Shown: one piece after another, positions 17,680 to 26,452 of the stretch
How the letters are laid out: each line of letters begins with the position of its first letter
Position numbering within the stretch: the first letter of the stretch is position 1
Source: an uncultured Clostridium sp.
Lineage (GTDB): Bacteria; Bacillota; Clostridia; Peptostreptococcales; Peptostreptococcaceae
NCBI GenBank assembly: GCA_945931665.1
Contig: CAMEPL010000011.1
Location: forward strand, 1 to 48,783
Direction: 5' to 3'
DNA: 48,783 nt
Notes under the pieces: model-generated
Database searches by the model: none
Told to the model about the DNA's origin: nothing
Seen by the model: the letters and a program-made list of their open reading frames with translations, nothing else
Program-made: the position numbers and the translations under genes

Positions 17680-17718
17680 AAGCGGTAAGTACTCTCTACT
17701 TTTGAGTACTCACCGCTT
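17680..17718 (-). terminator. Terminator of the spore protein gene
   Basis: A 15-bp stem with one mismatch (17680-17694 with 17704-17718) and a 9-nt loop. It has a GC-containing base (AAGCGGT) and T-rich DNA on the minus strand side, 43 nt after the stop codon. Confidence 0.87.
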
Positions 17719-17761
17719 CTATTTAACTAAAATATTGTTATTTTAAATTTATTTTCTACTA

Positions 17762-17980
17762 TTATTGTTGTCCTTTACCTGCCATTTGTTGTTCTGCCAT
17801 TTCTACTAATTTTTTAGTCATGTATCCACCAACATAACCATTTTGTCGAGCTGTTAAATTTCCTTTGTCAACTTGTTGATAATCAGCCATTCCTAATTCA
17901 TTAGCTATTTCTAATTTCATTTGATTTAATGCTTGTTTAGCTTGTGGAACTACTGTTTTGTTATTATTATTGTTTGACAT
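17762..17980 (-). CDS. Alpha/beta-type small acid-soluble spore protein
   Basis: SASPs coat and protect DNA in the dormant spore and are degraded at germination. The 72-residue protein has the family layout: a polar, Asn-rich N-terminus, a germination protease site region KLEIANELG near residues 22-30, and the second conserved block LTARQNGYVGGYMTKKLVEMAEQQM near 42-66. This is direct evidence that the organism sporulates. Expression is expected in the forespore under sigma G. A candidate promoter lies 43-73 nt upstream. The N-terminal NNNNN run is a simple-sequence feature. Confidence 0.97.
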   Translation of the reverse strand: MSNNNNNKTVVPQAKQALNQMKLEIANELGMADYQQVDKGNLTARQNGYVGGYMTKKLVEMAEQQMAGKGQQ

Positions 17981-18022
17981 ATTTAATACCTCTTTTCTAG
18001 TGATTTTTGTTTCTTGGTAGTA

Positions 18023-18053
18023 TTATATGAGATATTTATTTTATAATACATGC
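18023..18053 (-). promoter_or_regulatory. Possible sigma-G-type promoter of the spore protein gene
   Basis: On the minus strand GCATG (18049-18053) fits the sigma G -35 pattern, and CATATAA (18023-18029) matches six of seven -10 positions. The 19-nt spacer is one or two longer than usual. The match is weak on its own; the gene's family supports it. Confidence 0.35.
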
Positions 18054-18140
18054 AATTTGTGACAAAATTCTTAATAGTTGGCACCAAACCGCAAATATAA
18101 TTTTTAATTTAAAATATAATAGATTAGATCATATCTTTAA

Positions 18141-19370
18141 TTAACAATTTATACCTGCTAAATACGCAGTCGAAAACGCTATTTGAAGATTAAATCCTCC
18201 TGTATATGCATCTACATCTATTACTTCACCTGCAAAGAATAAGCCGGATACTAATTTAGATTCCATCGTGCTTGCATTGATTTCACTAGTTTTTACTCCA
18301 CCAGAAGTTATTATAGCTTCTTCAATTGGTCTATAATTTTTAACTCTAAAAGTTATATTTTTTATAAGATGAACTAAATTCTTTCTCTCTTCTTTAGATA
18401 TTTGATTTACCTTCAAATATGGATCTATTTTGCTTAATTTTACAATTGTAGGTATTAACTGTTTAGGCAATAAATCATTTAAAGAGTTCTCAAAGTTTTT
18501 ATTCGAATACTTTTGGAAATCTTTTTGTATCCTTTTATCTAATTTTTCTTCATCTAAAGCCGGTTTTAAATCTAGTATTATTTTATAATTATCTTTAGCT
18601 AAATCACCCATACGACAGCTAGCAGATTTTATAATAGGTCCATCTAAACCATATTTAGTAAATTCCATCTCACCAAAATCATCATATATTTTTTTATTCT
18701 TACTATTATAAACTTCTATGCTTACATTTCTTAACGACAGTTTAGCCAAATCAGTAACATACTCCTCCATAACCTCTAGTCCTATAAGAGAAGGTTTTGG
18801 ACTTATTATAGTATGTCCTAAATTTTTAGCGAATCTATATCCATCTCCAGTAGAACCTGTTTTTGGATAACTAACGCCTCCTGTTGCAACAATTACACTG
18901 TCACATTCTATTTCTCTTTTATCAGAAAGAACTACTTTTTTAACAGCTCCGTTTTCTGTTATTATCTTATCTACTTTGGAATTCAATAAAACTTCTACAT
19001 TTTTATTGCTGTTCATTTGTTTTTCTAATGCTCTTACTACATCTACAGCCTTATCACTAACAGGAAAGACTCTCTTTCCTCTTTCTGTTTTAGTTTCAAC
19101 ACCTAAGTCATTAAACATATCTATTACTTGGTCATTTGTAAATGTATAAAAAGCACTGTACAAGAATTTACCGTTTGTTGGAACATTCTCTATTAGTTCC
19201 TCTATTTCGCAGTTATTAGTTATATTACATCTACCTTTACCTGTTATTAATAACTTTTGACCACATCTCTTTTGCTTTTCTAATACTGTTACTTTATATC
19301 CTCTGTCTCCAGCAACTTTTGCAGCCATCATACCACTTGCACCAGCGCCTATAATTACTACTCTTTTCAA
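18141..19370 (-). CDS. NAD(P)/FAD-dependent oxidoreductase, BaiN/HI0933 family
   Basis: This flavoprotein of 409 residues belongs to the HI0933-like family that includes BaiN. Its N-terminal Rossmann motif is VVIIGAGASGMMAAKVAGDR (residues 4-23), followed by the family stretch QKLLITGKGRCNITN near 38-52. ATGGVSYPKTGSTGDGYRFA lies near 165-184, and the C-terminal FAD motif GLFFAGEVIDVDAYTGGFN near 372-390. The substrate is not known, and many members are annotated only as oxidoreductases. The start codon is TTG: AGAGG lies 8 nt before it, and the only nearby ATG is out of frame and opens a three-codon ORF (ATG ATT TTT TGA) whose stop overlaps the TTG. This may lower or couple translation. It follows the PAP2 gene by 32 nt. 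Confidence 0.92.
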   Translation of the reverse strand: MKRVVIIGAGASGMMAAKVAGDRGYKVTVLEKQKRCGQKLLITGKGRCNITNNCEIEELIENVPTNGKFLYSAFYTFTNDQVIDMFNDLGVETKTERGKRVFPVSDKAVDVVRALEKQMNSNKNVEVLLNSKVDKIITENGAVKKVVLSDKREIECDSVIVATGGVSYPKTGSTGDGYRFAKNLGHTIISPKPSLIGLEVMEEYVTDLAKLSLRNVSIEVYNSKNKKIYDDFGEMEFTKYGLDGPIIKSASCRMGDLAKDNYKIILDLKPALDEEKLDKRIQKDFQKYSNKNFENSLNDLLPKQLIPTIVKLSKIDPYLKVNQISKEERKNLVHLIKNITFRVKNYRPIEEAIITSGGVKTSEINASTMESKLVSGLFFAGEVIDVDAYTGGFNLQIAFSTAYLAGINC

Positions 19371-19402
19371 AAAATCATCCTCTCAATATATTAAATTCCA
19401 AT

Positions 19403-20308
19403 TTAATTTAAACCAAAGCGTTCAAACAGGAATGGTACTCCTGCTATTCCCCAAAACACAACTATAGTATATCTTATATAATCAGCTATTAATAATATAT
19501 CTTCATTAGCATCTGGAAGTAATAATACTACTAAAGATTTTAATGCTACATATACAATACCCAAAGTGATTATTCCAACTATAAATCTAAGTATCTTTGT
19601 GCTTAATTTTGGTTTTAACTTGGCATTTGTAAAAATATTAGCCTTTTTCTTACTTTCTTCCGTACTGAAATCTATAAATTTATCTTCTACGATATATCCC
19701 AATACAAATCCTGTATATAAAGCGAAACTTTTCACTAATTCTTCTCCCGTGAAAAAGTACACGGCTACAGCAAATACAATTAGGATTAAAAATAATATGT
19801 AATAATTTTTATTTTGATCTACATAATCAAATAATTTCACAAAAACTATACTGACTAATATACCTAGAATCCATCCTGCTAGTACATCTTCTGGCCAATG
19901 AACCCCTAGGTACAGTCTAGAAATTCCTGCTCCTAATATCATTATAATTCCGACTAAAGCTACCCACCATTTTCTAAAGTACTCTATAATTGCAGTCCAA
20001 ACTGTAGTTGCAGTTTGAGTATGTCCACTTGGGAATGAATAACCTGTAGCGGTTTCAGTTCTTAAAGATTGTAAATTTTCACTACCTATTGGTCTTGGTG
20101 ATTTAAAAAAGTTTTTTAATGCAGAATTTATAGTTATACTTCCCGTAACAGCGAATAATAACCTTTGTCCACATTTTTTATCTATACACCAATACATTAT
20201 CGCTGCAATTAATACAACTGCTACTTGTTCTGTGCATATTGTAAAAGCAGTAAATATAGTAGTTAAAATATCATTTCTCATACTTTGAAAAAATAAAAGT
20301 ATATCCAT
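19403..20308 (-). CDS. PAP2-superfamily membrane phosphatase
   Basis: This integral membrane protein of 301 residues has the type 2 phosphatidic acid phosphatase active site. Motif 1 is KNFFKSPRP near residue 69, motif 2 SFPSGHTQTAT near 93, and motif 3 SRLYLGVHWPEDVLAG near 137, all with catalytic His and Arg present. Such enzymes dephosphorylate lipid phosphates or undecaprenyl pyrophosphate on the outer face of the membrane; the exact substrate is unknown. An extra C-terminal half of about 130 residues has three or more further membrane segments, longer than the usual 200-residue PAP2. An ATG nine codons upstream is possible, but GGTGAG sits 4 nt before MDILLFF, so that start is chosen. 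Confidence 0.92.
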   Translation of the reverse strand: MDILLFFQSMRNDILTTIFTAFTICTEQVAVVLIAAIMYWCIDKKCGQRLLFAVTGSITINSALKNFFKSPRPIGSENLQSLRTETATGYSFPSGHTQTATTVWTAIIEYFRKWWVALVGIIMILGAGISRLYLGVHWPEDVLAGWILGILVSIVFVKLFDYVDQNKNYYILFLILIVFAVAVYFFTGEELVKSFALYTGFVLGYIVEDKFIDFSTEESKKKANIFTNAKLKPKLSTKILRFIVGIITLGIVYVALKSLVVLLLPDANEDILLIADYIRYTIVVFWGIAGVPFLFERFGLN

Positions 20309-20492
20309 ATTCTCACCTTCCCTTTTTACTATCATCTATTTTACATAAAATTATTACATAAATATATATTTTGATTTTATATTTATTTAAAAATCCTTTA
20401 AATTATTTACCATTTGACATATATACATACATTTTACAAGAAAATCTTTTTTATCTAAAGGCATTTTAAATTAATTTTATTAAATATTAAAA

Positions 20493-20528
20493 TAGACTGT
20501 AAAAATAAATTTTTATTTTTACAGTCTA
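20493..20528 (-). terminator. Terminator of hpt
   Basis: A perfect 17-bp inverted repeat (20493-20509 with 20512-20528) with a tiny loop is followed on the minus strand by TTTTAA. It lies 44 nt after the hpt stop codon. In vivo the inner A-T pairs would open to form a larger loop. Confidence 0.82.
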
Positions 20529-20571
20529 TAATTTCTACAAATTACAAATATTGTACAAATTCCTTTTAATC

Positions 20572-21096
20572 TTAAACGTCTTCAACTATACCTATATATG
20601 GTAAGTTTCTATATTTTTCAGCATAATCTATTCCGTATCCAACTATGAATTTATCTTCTATAACAAATCCTACATAGTCAACTGGTATATCAGCTTTTCT
20701 TCTTTCTGGTTTATCTAAAAGTGTACATATTTTTAAAGATTTTGGTCCTCTAGCATTTAATTCTCTTGTTAAGTTGCTTAAAGTTAATCCAGAATCTATT
20801 ATATCTTCTACGATTAAGACATTTTTTCCTTTTATATCAACATCTAAATCTTTAAGTATTTTTACTGATCCTGAAGATTCCATTGCATTTCCATAACTAG
20901 AAACACTCATAAAGTCCATATTTACATCTAAATTTATATTTCTTATTAAATCAGCAACAAATACACTTGCTCCTTTAAGTATACCTACTACTAATAAATC
21001 TTGTCCTTCAAAATCTTTTTCTATTTGTTTACCTAATTCTGCTACCTTTGCTTTTATTTGTTCTTCAGTTAGCATTGTTTTTGTAATCTTAAACAT
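20572..21096 (-). CDS. hpt: Hypoxanthine phosphoribosyltransferase
   Basis: Hpt salvages hypoxanthine and guanine to IMP and GMP using PRPP. The protein is 174 residues when started at MFKITKTML, where GGAGG is 7 nt upstream. The open frame runs 32 codons farther upstream into AT-rich noncoding DNA without an SD, so that extension is rejected. The PRPP-binding loop [14 protein letters not shown] is near residues 93-106, with [17 protein letters not shown] near 37-53 and the C-terminal [18 protein letters not shown] near 152-169 also typical. Length and motifs match bacterial Hpt. It is a single gene with its own terminator, divergent from the CobD-like enzyme gene. Confidence 0.97.
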   Translation of the reverse strand: MFKITKTMLTEEQIKAKVAELGKQIEKDFEGQDLLVVGILKGASVFVADLIRNINLDVNMDFMSVSSYGNAMESSGSVKILKDLDVDIKGKNVLIVEDIIDSGLTLSNLTRELNARGPKSLKICTLLDKPERRKADIPVDYVGFVIEDKFIVGYGIDYAEKYRNLPYIGIVEDV

Positions 21097-21446
21097 TTTT
21101 ATCCTCCTGCATATACATATGATTCTATTATATATTTTATTTTCAATTGTATCAATACAAATATTTTTTTTAATAAGATTAATAAATTTCATAAATCATT
21201 TATTTTTACTATTTTTATTAGTTAAAAATCATATTTTTGCATTATTTTCTTATTTTTTTAATATATATTTATTTTTATTTAAAAAAACAAATTCATTCAT
21301 TTTTTTAGTTGTACCTTTCAAAAAAATATGGTTATATATATATTATTGATTATATTTTTATATATATTATACTTTAAAATAAGAAAATAATTTTTTTATA
21401 TTATTTAAATATATTTTCTTATATTAACTTTGAGGGAGGATTTAAA
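21097..21446. other. AT-rich divergent intergenic region
   Basis: These 350 nt separate hpt and the CobD-like gene and must hold both promoters, but no consensus hexamer pair stands out. A 9-bp inverted repeat, AAGAAAATA (21381-21389) with 21412-21420, lies just before the plus-strand gene's GGGAGG site. Open frames here encode only Phe/Ile/Leu-rich runs typical of random AT-rich DNA. I see no RNA gene or riboswitch. Confidence 0.5.
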
Positions 21447-22523
21447 ATGAGTGTAAATCATGGTGCAAATTTATATGATTTATCAAGTAAATATGGATTT
21501 TCAAAAGATGAATTTATGGATTTCAGTTCTAATATAAATCCTTTTGGTACTTCAAATAAAGCAAAAGAATATGTAATTAACAATATAAATATGGTATCTA
21601 TGTATCCAGACCCAGAGTATGTTAATTTAAAAAGAGCTATTTCTACATACTGCAATTGTCCAGATGAGAATATAGTTTTAGGAAGTGGAGCTACAGAGTT
21701 AATTTCATCATTTATAAAAACTATAAATCCGAGAAAAACTCTACTATTATCACCAGCATATTCTGAGTATGAACATGAGTTAAATAAAATAAATTGTGAA
21801 ATTATAAAATTCTTCTCTAAAGAGGAAAATAATTTTGTAATAGATATAAAAGAATTAGTAAATTCCATAAATAAAGGTAGCTACGATTTAGTAATTATAT
21901 GCAATCCAAATAATCCTACTGGATTTGCTTTTTCTAGAAATGAAATAGAATACTTATTACAAAATACAAATTGTTATGTTATGATTGATGAAACTTATGT
22001 TGAATTTACCGATACAAATACTTATTCATGTACTAAATTAGTCGATACTTACAATAAACTTTTTGTAATTAGAGGAACCTCAAAATTCTTTTCAACTCCA
22101 GGAATTAGGCTTGGATATGGACTTATAGGTGACAAAAACATAAAAATTAAAATAAATGAAAATTTAGATTTATGGAATATAAACATAATCGCTGCTTCAA
22201 TGGGTGAAATAATGTTTTTAGATAATATATTTATTTTTAAAACTGTTGATGCTATGCTTAGAGAAAGAGATTATTTAACTAGAGAGTTAAGTTCTATAAA
22301 AGATTTAACTGTTTATCCAAGTAAAGGTAACTTTATTCTATGCAAGATATCATCAGAAAAATTTACTGCTAAAGAACTTCGCGAAAAACTCCTTCCTAAA
22401 AAAATTATAATTAGGGATTGTGATTCCTTTGAAGGGCTTTCTGAATACTACTTTAGAGTATGTATTTTAAAACCAGAAGAAAATAAATTACTTATTAAAA
22501 ATCTTGAAAATTTATTTAAATAA
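21447..22523 (+). CDS. PLP-dependent enzyme, CobD/HisC-like (threonine-phosphate decarboxylase or aminotransferase)
   Basis: This 358-residue fold-type I PLP enzyme is probably cytoplasmic. The N-terminus HGANLYDLSSKYG with DFSSNINPFG closely follows threonine-phosphate decarboxylase (CobD), which makes the aminopropanol phosphate linker of cobalamin. Other marks are LGSGATELISSF near residue 76, NPNNPTGFAFS near 152, MIDETYVEF near 177, and the PLP-lysine region RGTSKFFSTPGIRLGYG near 209-225. HisC shares all of these, and no cobalamin or histidine gene is near, so function is open between the two. The ATG has GGGAGG 8 nt upstream and the gene ends in a perfect terminator. Confidence 0.88.
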   Translation: MSVNHGANLYDLSSKYGFSKDEFMDFSSNINPFGTSNKAKEYVINNINMVSMYPDPEYVNLKRAISTYCNCPDENIVLGSGATELISSFIKTINPRKTLLLSPAYSEYEHELNKINCEIIKFFSKEENNFVIDIKELVNSINKGSYDLVIICNPNNPTGFAFSRNEIEYLLQNTNCYVMIDETYVEFTDTNTYSCTKLVDTYNKLFVIRGTSKFFSTPGIRLGYGLIGDKNIKIKINENLDLWNINIIAASMGEIMFLDNIFIFKTVDAMLRERDYLTRELSSIKDLTVYPSKGNFILCKISSEKFTAKELREKLLPKKIIIRDCDSFEGLSEYYFRVCILKPEENKLLIKNLENLFK

Positions 22524-22528
22524 AAAAA

Positions 22529-22556
22529 CTGCTTATTAAAAATAAGCAGTTTTTTT
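22529..22556 (+). terminator. Terminator of the CobD/HisC-like gene
   Basis: A 9-bp perfect stem CTGCTTATT/AATAAGCAG with a 3-nt loop is flanked by seven A and seven T. It follows the stop codon by 5 nt. Confidence 0.93.
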
Positions 22557-22665
22557 GTGGAATTATATTCATTGGGGATAGAAATATAACTCCATGGAAT
22601 TTTAAAATTTTTTAAAATTACCATTTAAGTGGATATTTTAATTTTAGTTGATTTCATAATTAGTC

Positions 22666-22947
22666 TTAAGAAATTTTTCTAAGTGATTCTATTTCATAAA
22701 GCCACTTTTGAAAAAATTCCTTTTCTTTTCTCTCATTGTAGATTTTTTTAAGAGATTTTAATGATGCATCTCTAACTTCTTTACAAGTATCTTCTAAACC
22801 TTCTTTAATTTTAGAAAGTACTTCATCAATATCTACAAAATTGCCAAGTGCTGTATATGCTGCAGCTCTTATTTTATAATTTTCTGAGTTTGTACAAGCT
22901 ATCAATTTCTCTACTAAAGCATCTTTTCTTTCAAATTGATTATTCAT
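22666..22947 (-). CDS. Small HEAT-repeat protein
   Basis: This 93-residue, all-helical soluble protein contains two HEAT-like repeats: ALVEKLIACTNSENYKIRAAAYTALGNF (about residues 10-37) and VLSKIKEGLEDTCKEVRDASLKSLKKI (about 42-69). Each has the typical Asn/Asp-x-x-x-Arg-x-x-Ala turn. HEAT repeats generally mediate protein-protein contacts, and no partner can be named. It is much shorter than most HEAT proteins and may bind through its short superhelix. AAAGGAGG precedes the ATG. It is a single gene, convergent with the CobD-like gene. Confidence 0.82.
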   Translation of the reverse strand: MNNQFERKDALVEKLIACTNSENYKIRAAAYTALGNFVDIDEVLSKIKEGLEDTCKEVRDASLKSLKKIYNERKEKEFFQKWLYEIESLRKIS

Positions 22948-23235
22948 TATAATCCTCCTTTATTGATTAAAACTTATGCTCCCTAGATTTTAAATTCAAT
23001 AACCCTTAACTATTTCTTTTATTTTATATTAAAATTATAGATAAAAAATATGAACTTAATATAAATTATCTATTGTGTTTTTCTTAATATAGCTTAACAT
23101 TTCTTAATATTTTTCTACTCTTTTCGACTATATATCTTATAGTATTTATTTTTTACCTCCTTTAGACAAAATTTGGTATATAATAATTATTATAAGATTT
23201 ATTTTTAATATTTAATTATATAAAGGGGGCACAAA

Positions 23236-24426
23236 ATGCAATATAATTTTTCAAACAGATTTAAAAATTTAAAACCATCTCCTGCTGGAGATATATTAGC
23301 GACAATGGGGGATCCTACTTTAATTAAATTTTCAGGTGGAAATCCAGCGTCAGATTCTTTTCCAATTGATAAAATAACAGAATTTTCAAATGATATTCTT
23401 ACTAATAAACCATTATCTGTCTTAGAATATGGATTAACTGAAGGATATCATCCTCTATTAGAAGAAGCCAAAAAATTCTTTAATAGAGATGGAAATGTTG
23501 TAAAAGATGACGATATGATTATCTGTACTTCTGGTAGTCAACAAATAGCTGATTGCTTAGCAAAAGTAATATGTAATGAAGGTGATACTGTTTTAACTGA
23601 AGACCCTTCTTTTCTTGGAGTACTTGATTCAATAAGAAGTAATGGCGCAAATTTAGTCGGTGTCAAAATGGAAGACGATGGAATAGATTTAGCTGATTTA
23701 GAAGAAAAACTTCAAATAAAACCAACACCTAAATTCATCTACGTTATACCTAATTTTCAAAATCCAACTGGCATAACTATGTCACTTGAAAAACGTAAAG
23801 CTGTATATCAATTATGTAAAAAATATGGTGTATTAATACTTGAAGATAATCCCTATGGACAATTAAGATTTAGTGGAGAGCCTGTTCCTCCTATAAAATC
23901 ATTTGATGAAGAAGGAATAGTTGTATATGCGGCTAGCTTTTCAAAAATAATAGCACCTGGTATAAGAGTTGCTTGTGCAATTGGTAAACCAGAAATTATA
24001 GGAGCACTAAAAAAAGTCAAATTTTTAAATGATGTACATAGTACTACTTGGAGCCAAGTTATCTGTGAAAGAATTCTAGCTACTTGTGATATGGATGCTC
24101 AAATAGAAAAATTAAAAGAAATCTATGGTGCTAAAAATAAAATTATGCAAGATGAAATGGCTAAAAACTTCCATCCTAGTGTAAAATATACTAAACCAGA
24201 AGGTGGCATGTTTGTTTGGGTTACATTACCTGACAATGTTGATATGATGAAATTTGTAGGTGAAGCTTTAGAAAATAAAGTCGCATTAGTACCAGGAACT
24301 GCTTTTTTAGCTGATACATCAATGCCTTGCCAAAGTTTTAGAATGAACTTCTCTACTCCATCTGTTGAAGATATAATAAAAGGAATAAGAATATTAGGCG
24401 AATTAACTTATAAGCACTGCAAATAA
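23236..24426 (+). CDS. PLP-dependent aminotransferase, 2-aminoadipate aminotransferase/LysN-like
   Basis: This class I/II aminotransferase has 396 residues. It opens with FSNRFKNLKPSPAGDIL and IKFSGGNPASDSFP, typical of the group without a GntR domain that acts on 2-aminoadipate, branched-chain and aromatic amino acids. Further marks are the SVLEYGLTEGYHPLLEE stretch near 60-76, TSGSQQIADCLAKV near 97, NFQNPTGITMS near 176, and the PLP lysine in AASFSKIIAPGIRVA near 230-244. The likely reaction is amino-group transfer to 2-oxoglutarate; the precise amino acid is not readable. A GGGGG ribosome binding site precedes the ATG, and a terminator follows. The 288-nt upstream gap should hold its promoter. 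Confidence 0.9.
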   Translation: MQYNFSNRFKNLKPSPAGDILATMGDPTLIKFSGGNPASDSFPIDKITEFSNDILTNKPLSVLEYGLTEGYHPLLEEAKKFFNRDGNVVKDDDMIICTSGSQQIADCLAKVICNEGDTVLTEDPSFLGVLDSIRSNGANLVGVKMEDDGIDLADLEEKLQIKPTPKFIYVIPNFQNPTGITMSLEKRKAVYQLCKKYGVLILEDNPYGQLRFSGEPVPPIKSFDEEGIVVYAASFSKIIAPGIRVACAIGKPEIIGALKKVKFLNDVHSTTWSQVICERILATCDMDAQIEKLKEIYGAKNKIMQDEMAKNFHPSVKYTKPEGGMFVWVTLPDNVDMMKFVGEALENKVALVPGTAFLADTSMPCQSFRMNFSTPSVEDIIKGIRILGELTYKHCK

Positions 24427-24434
24427 TTATAATT

Positions 24435-24480
24435 AAAGCGAAGGAAATAACAAAATTAATTTCTTATCTCCTTCGCTTTT
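24435..24480 (+). terminator. Terminator between the aminotransferase and lipoprotein genes
   Basis: The stem AAAGCGAAGG (24435-24444) with 24470-24479 extends partly inward and is followed by T-rich DNA. It can work for the plus-strand aminotransferase and possibly for the convergent lipoprotein gene. Confidence 0.85.
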
Positions 24481-24532
24481 TACTTTTATATAATTGTTTG
24501 TAATTGTATTTTTTTAATAATTTCTTTTAATC

Positions 24533-25075
24533 TCAATTTTCATTGTTATATTGTTTTAAAAAAACATTATAGTCTTCTCTTGTAAAATTAAATGTTTTTA
24601 TATAAGCAATTTTGCTCCCTACAAGCTTTTCGCCTGGTTTTGTATAATTATGATTTCCATAAGGCCACGCAACCCCAACTTCTATGCGTATTTTATCCAC
24701 ATTTTTATTAGTATATAATTTTTCTATTTTATTCATAACTTCTTCCGTTGCTTCTTCTTTAACTTGTTCATATATTTTTTCATCTGAAGCTGAATTTTTC
24801 CCATCATCTGAAAGATTTTTCTTAAGTGCTTTTTTATAATTTTCTAAAGAAGGTACTTTAACTAGATAAAAAATATATGTCCTATCTCTTTCATTTGATT
24901 TTTCATTTATGTGAACAATCCCTGTCCCTGTTGTTGAACTGTATTCCCCGAATACAGCATATATCGCATCTTTTTCACTACTATTATGTGAAAATTCTCT
25001 ATATGAATTGTTACTACAACCACACATAAAAATAGCAATTAAATAAATCATTAAAAATAATTTTATTCTTTTCAT
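24533..25075 (-). CDS. Putative lipoprotein, 180 residues
   Basis: This is probably a surface lipoprotein. The N-terminus MKRIKLFLMIYLIAIFMCGC is a signal peptide with a lipobox-like MCGC ending at Cys20, which would be the lipidated residue. The mature part is polar with scattered aromatic residues. It has a region rich in charged helix (EKIYEQVKEEATEEVMNKIE) near 100-120 and a beta-like stretch NVDKIRIEVGVAWPYGN near 126-142. I recognise no family. Genes for small lipoproteins of unknown function are common in Clostridia. A GGGGGA-like site precedes the ATG. The next gene on the same strand, for a DUF1232 protein, lies 141 nt upstream. Confidence 0.82.
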   Translation of the reverse strand: MKRIKLFLMIYLIAIFMCGCSNNSYREFSHNSSEKDAIYAVFGEYSSTTGTGIVHINEKSNERDRTYIFYLVKVPSLENYKKALKKNLSDDGKNSASDEKIYEQVKEEATEEVMNKIEKLYTNKNVDKIRIEVGVAWPYGNHNYTKPGEKLVGSKIAYIKTFNFTREDYNVFLKQYNNEN

Positions 25076-25216
25076 AAAATTCCCCCGTTTAGCAACCTTA
25101 CCGAAAAATCAACCCAATCTTTACCATTCCTAACATATATTATATCAATAAAATAGTATTTCGCACCTTATTTTTTGTAAGTTTACTAAATAATTTTAAT
25201 ATTCTATTTTGAATTT

Positions 25217-25609
25217 TTATTCTTCATCATCATGAATTTTCCATTTAACATTTTCTATTACTTTTGACTTTGGACTATTTTCAAATTCAATTTTATAAGT
25301 GTTAATCTCTTCATTTATTACCCCTATAGACCACATTAATATAAAAACATCATCTATAAACCCTAATCCACCCAATAAAATCTCAGGTATAAAATCAATA
25401 CTAGACATAAAATAAAATATAGTTACCAAAAAGGTAAAGACTACTTTTATTTTTGAAAAAACATTCGCCTCTCTATCTTTAAAAAAGTCAGGAAGCATAA
25501 ATAAATTCTTTATAAAAAATATCCCAAACCCCGCATTTTTAAATCTAACTAGAACAAGTTTAAACCAATCTAATAATCTATTTATCATATTTAAAAATTT
25601 ATTATTCAT
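25217..25609 (-). CDS. DUF1232 (YkvA-type) membrane protein
   Basis: This 130-residue protein carries the DUF1232 signature YFMSSIDFIPEILLGGLGFIDDVFIL near residues 66-91. It is centred on the SxIDxIPE and GxIDDV motifs, which mark short membrane-associated helices. A hydrophobic segment (KVVFTFLVTIFYFMSS) comes just before it. The family's biochemical role is unknown. The N-terminal 50 residues are amphipathic with many Phe and Lys residues, and the C-terminus is acidic (KIHDDEE). AAGGAG precedes the ATG. It sits upstream of the lipoprotein gene with the ferritin gene divergent from it; the context gives no functional hint. Confidence 0.88.
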   Translation of the reverse strand: MNNKFLNMINRLLDWFKLVLVRFKNAGFGIFFIKNLFMLPDFFKDREANVFSKIKVVFTFLVTIFYFMSSIDFIPEILLGGLGFIDDVFILMWSIGVINEEINTYKIEFENSPKSKVIENVKWKIHDDEE

Positions 25610-25834
25610 AATATCTCTCCTTATTCTTTATTATATAAAAATAACAAATTTCATATTTTTTTTAAACACCATTTTAGTAAATTTAAAATTTCTTAAGATA
25701 TTCTTTTAACTTATAAATAAATTATTTTTATAATAAAATAATTTATTATTGCAAGTATACAGTATATAAAGTTCCATTTTTTAGCTATTTGATATAAAAT
25801 ATAACTATATATTATATTTTTAGGGGGTAAGTTT

Positions 25835-26347
25835 ATGTTAAGCAAAAATTTAGAAAATGCTATTAACAATCAAGTTACTTTTGAACTTTATTCTTCTTAT
25901 ACTTACTTAGCTATGGCTGCTTATTGTGAATCAATAGATTTAAGCGGTTTTGCTAATTTTTTTAGAGTTCAAGCAAAAGAAGAAATAGATCATGGTATGA
26001 AATTTTATGATTATGTATTCCAAAAAGGTGGCACTGTAATCCTTGGCCAAATAGATAAGCCAAAAGAAACTTATAATGATATCATCGAAGTATTTGAAAC
26101 AGGCTTAGCTCATGAAGAATTAGTAACAAAAAAAATATACAATATAATGGATATTGCGGTTTCTGAAAAAGAACATGCAACTATTAGCTTCTTAAATTGG
26201 TTTGTTGATGAACAAGTTGAAGAAGAAGATAATTTCTCTACTTTATTGAAAAAAGTAAAAAGATGTGCAGATAATCCTCATGCATTATATATGTTAGATG
26301 ATGAATTAGCACAAAGAGTTTATGTTGCTCCTGCAACTGCAGAATAA
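25835..26347 (+). CDS. ftn: Bacterial non-haem ferritin
   Basis: Ferritin oxidises Fe2+ and stores it as a mineral inside a 24-subunit shell in the cytoplasm. This 170-residue chain has the four-helix bundle with the di-iron centre: FELYSSYTYLAMAAYCE near residues 16-32, the ExxH in KEEIDHGMKFYDYV near 47-60, SEKEHATISFLNWFVDEQVEEE near 105-130, and the late DELAQRVY. Length and motifs fit FtnA-type ferritins, without the haem-binding Met of bacterioferritin. GGGGGT lies 7 nt before the ATG. It complements the feo uptake operon at the left of the window. I saw no clear Fur box upstream. Confidence 0.97.
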   Translation: MLSKNLENAINNQVTFELYSSYTYLAMAAYCESIDLSGFANFFRVQAKEEIDHGMKFYDYVFQKGGTVILGQIDKPKETYNDIIEVFETGLAHEELVTKKIYNIMDIAVSEKEHATISFLNWFVDEQVEEEDNFSTLLKKVKRCADNPHALYMLDDELAQRVYVAPATAE

Positions 26348-26395
26348 ATAATATAAAAATAAAATTTTATAAATTACATAAAACTATTTAACTAA

Positions 26396-26435
26396 AAAAG
26401 GTGTGAATACAAAGTCATTTTTGCTCACACCTTTT
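26396..26435. terminator. Bidirectional terminator between ftn and the antiporter gene
   Basis: A perfect 11-bp stem AAAAGGTGTGA/TCACACCTTTT (26396-26406 with 26425-26435) with an 18-nt loop. It has A-rich DNA on one side and T-rich DNA on the other, between convergent genes. Confidence 0.87.
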
Positions 26436-26452
26436 ATATATTTATATTAATT

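Noticed and set aside
21097-21192. 32-codon N-terminal extension of hpt
   Set aside because: No ribosome binding site upstream; GGAGG stands 7 nt before the internal ATG that matches the family start.
21119-21349. Plus-strand frame encoding a Phe/Ile/Leu-rich 76-residue protein
   Set aside because: Low-complexity AT-rich translation overlapping the hpt leader, no ribosome binding site.
22558-22594. Imperfect hairpin after the CobD/HisC-like gene terminator
   Set aside because: No T tract in a useful direction; not counted as a terminator.
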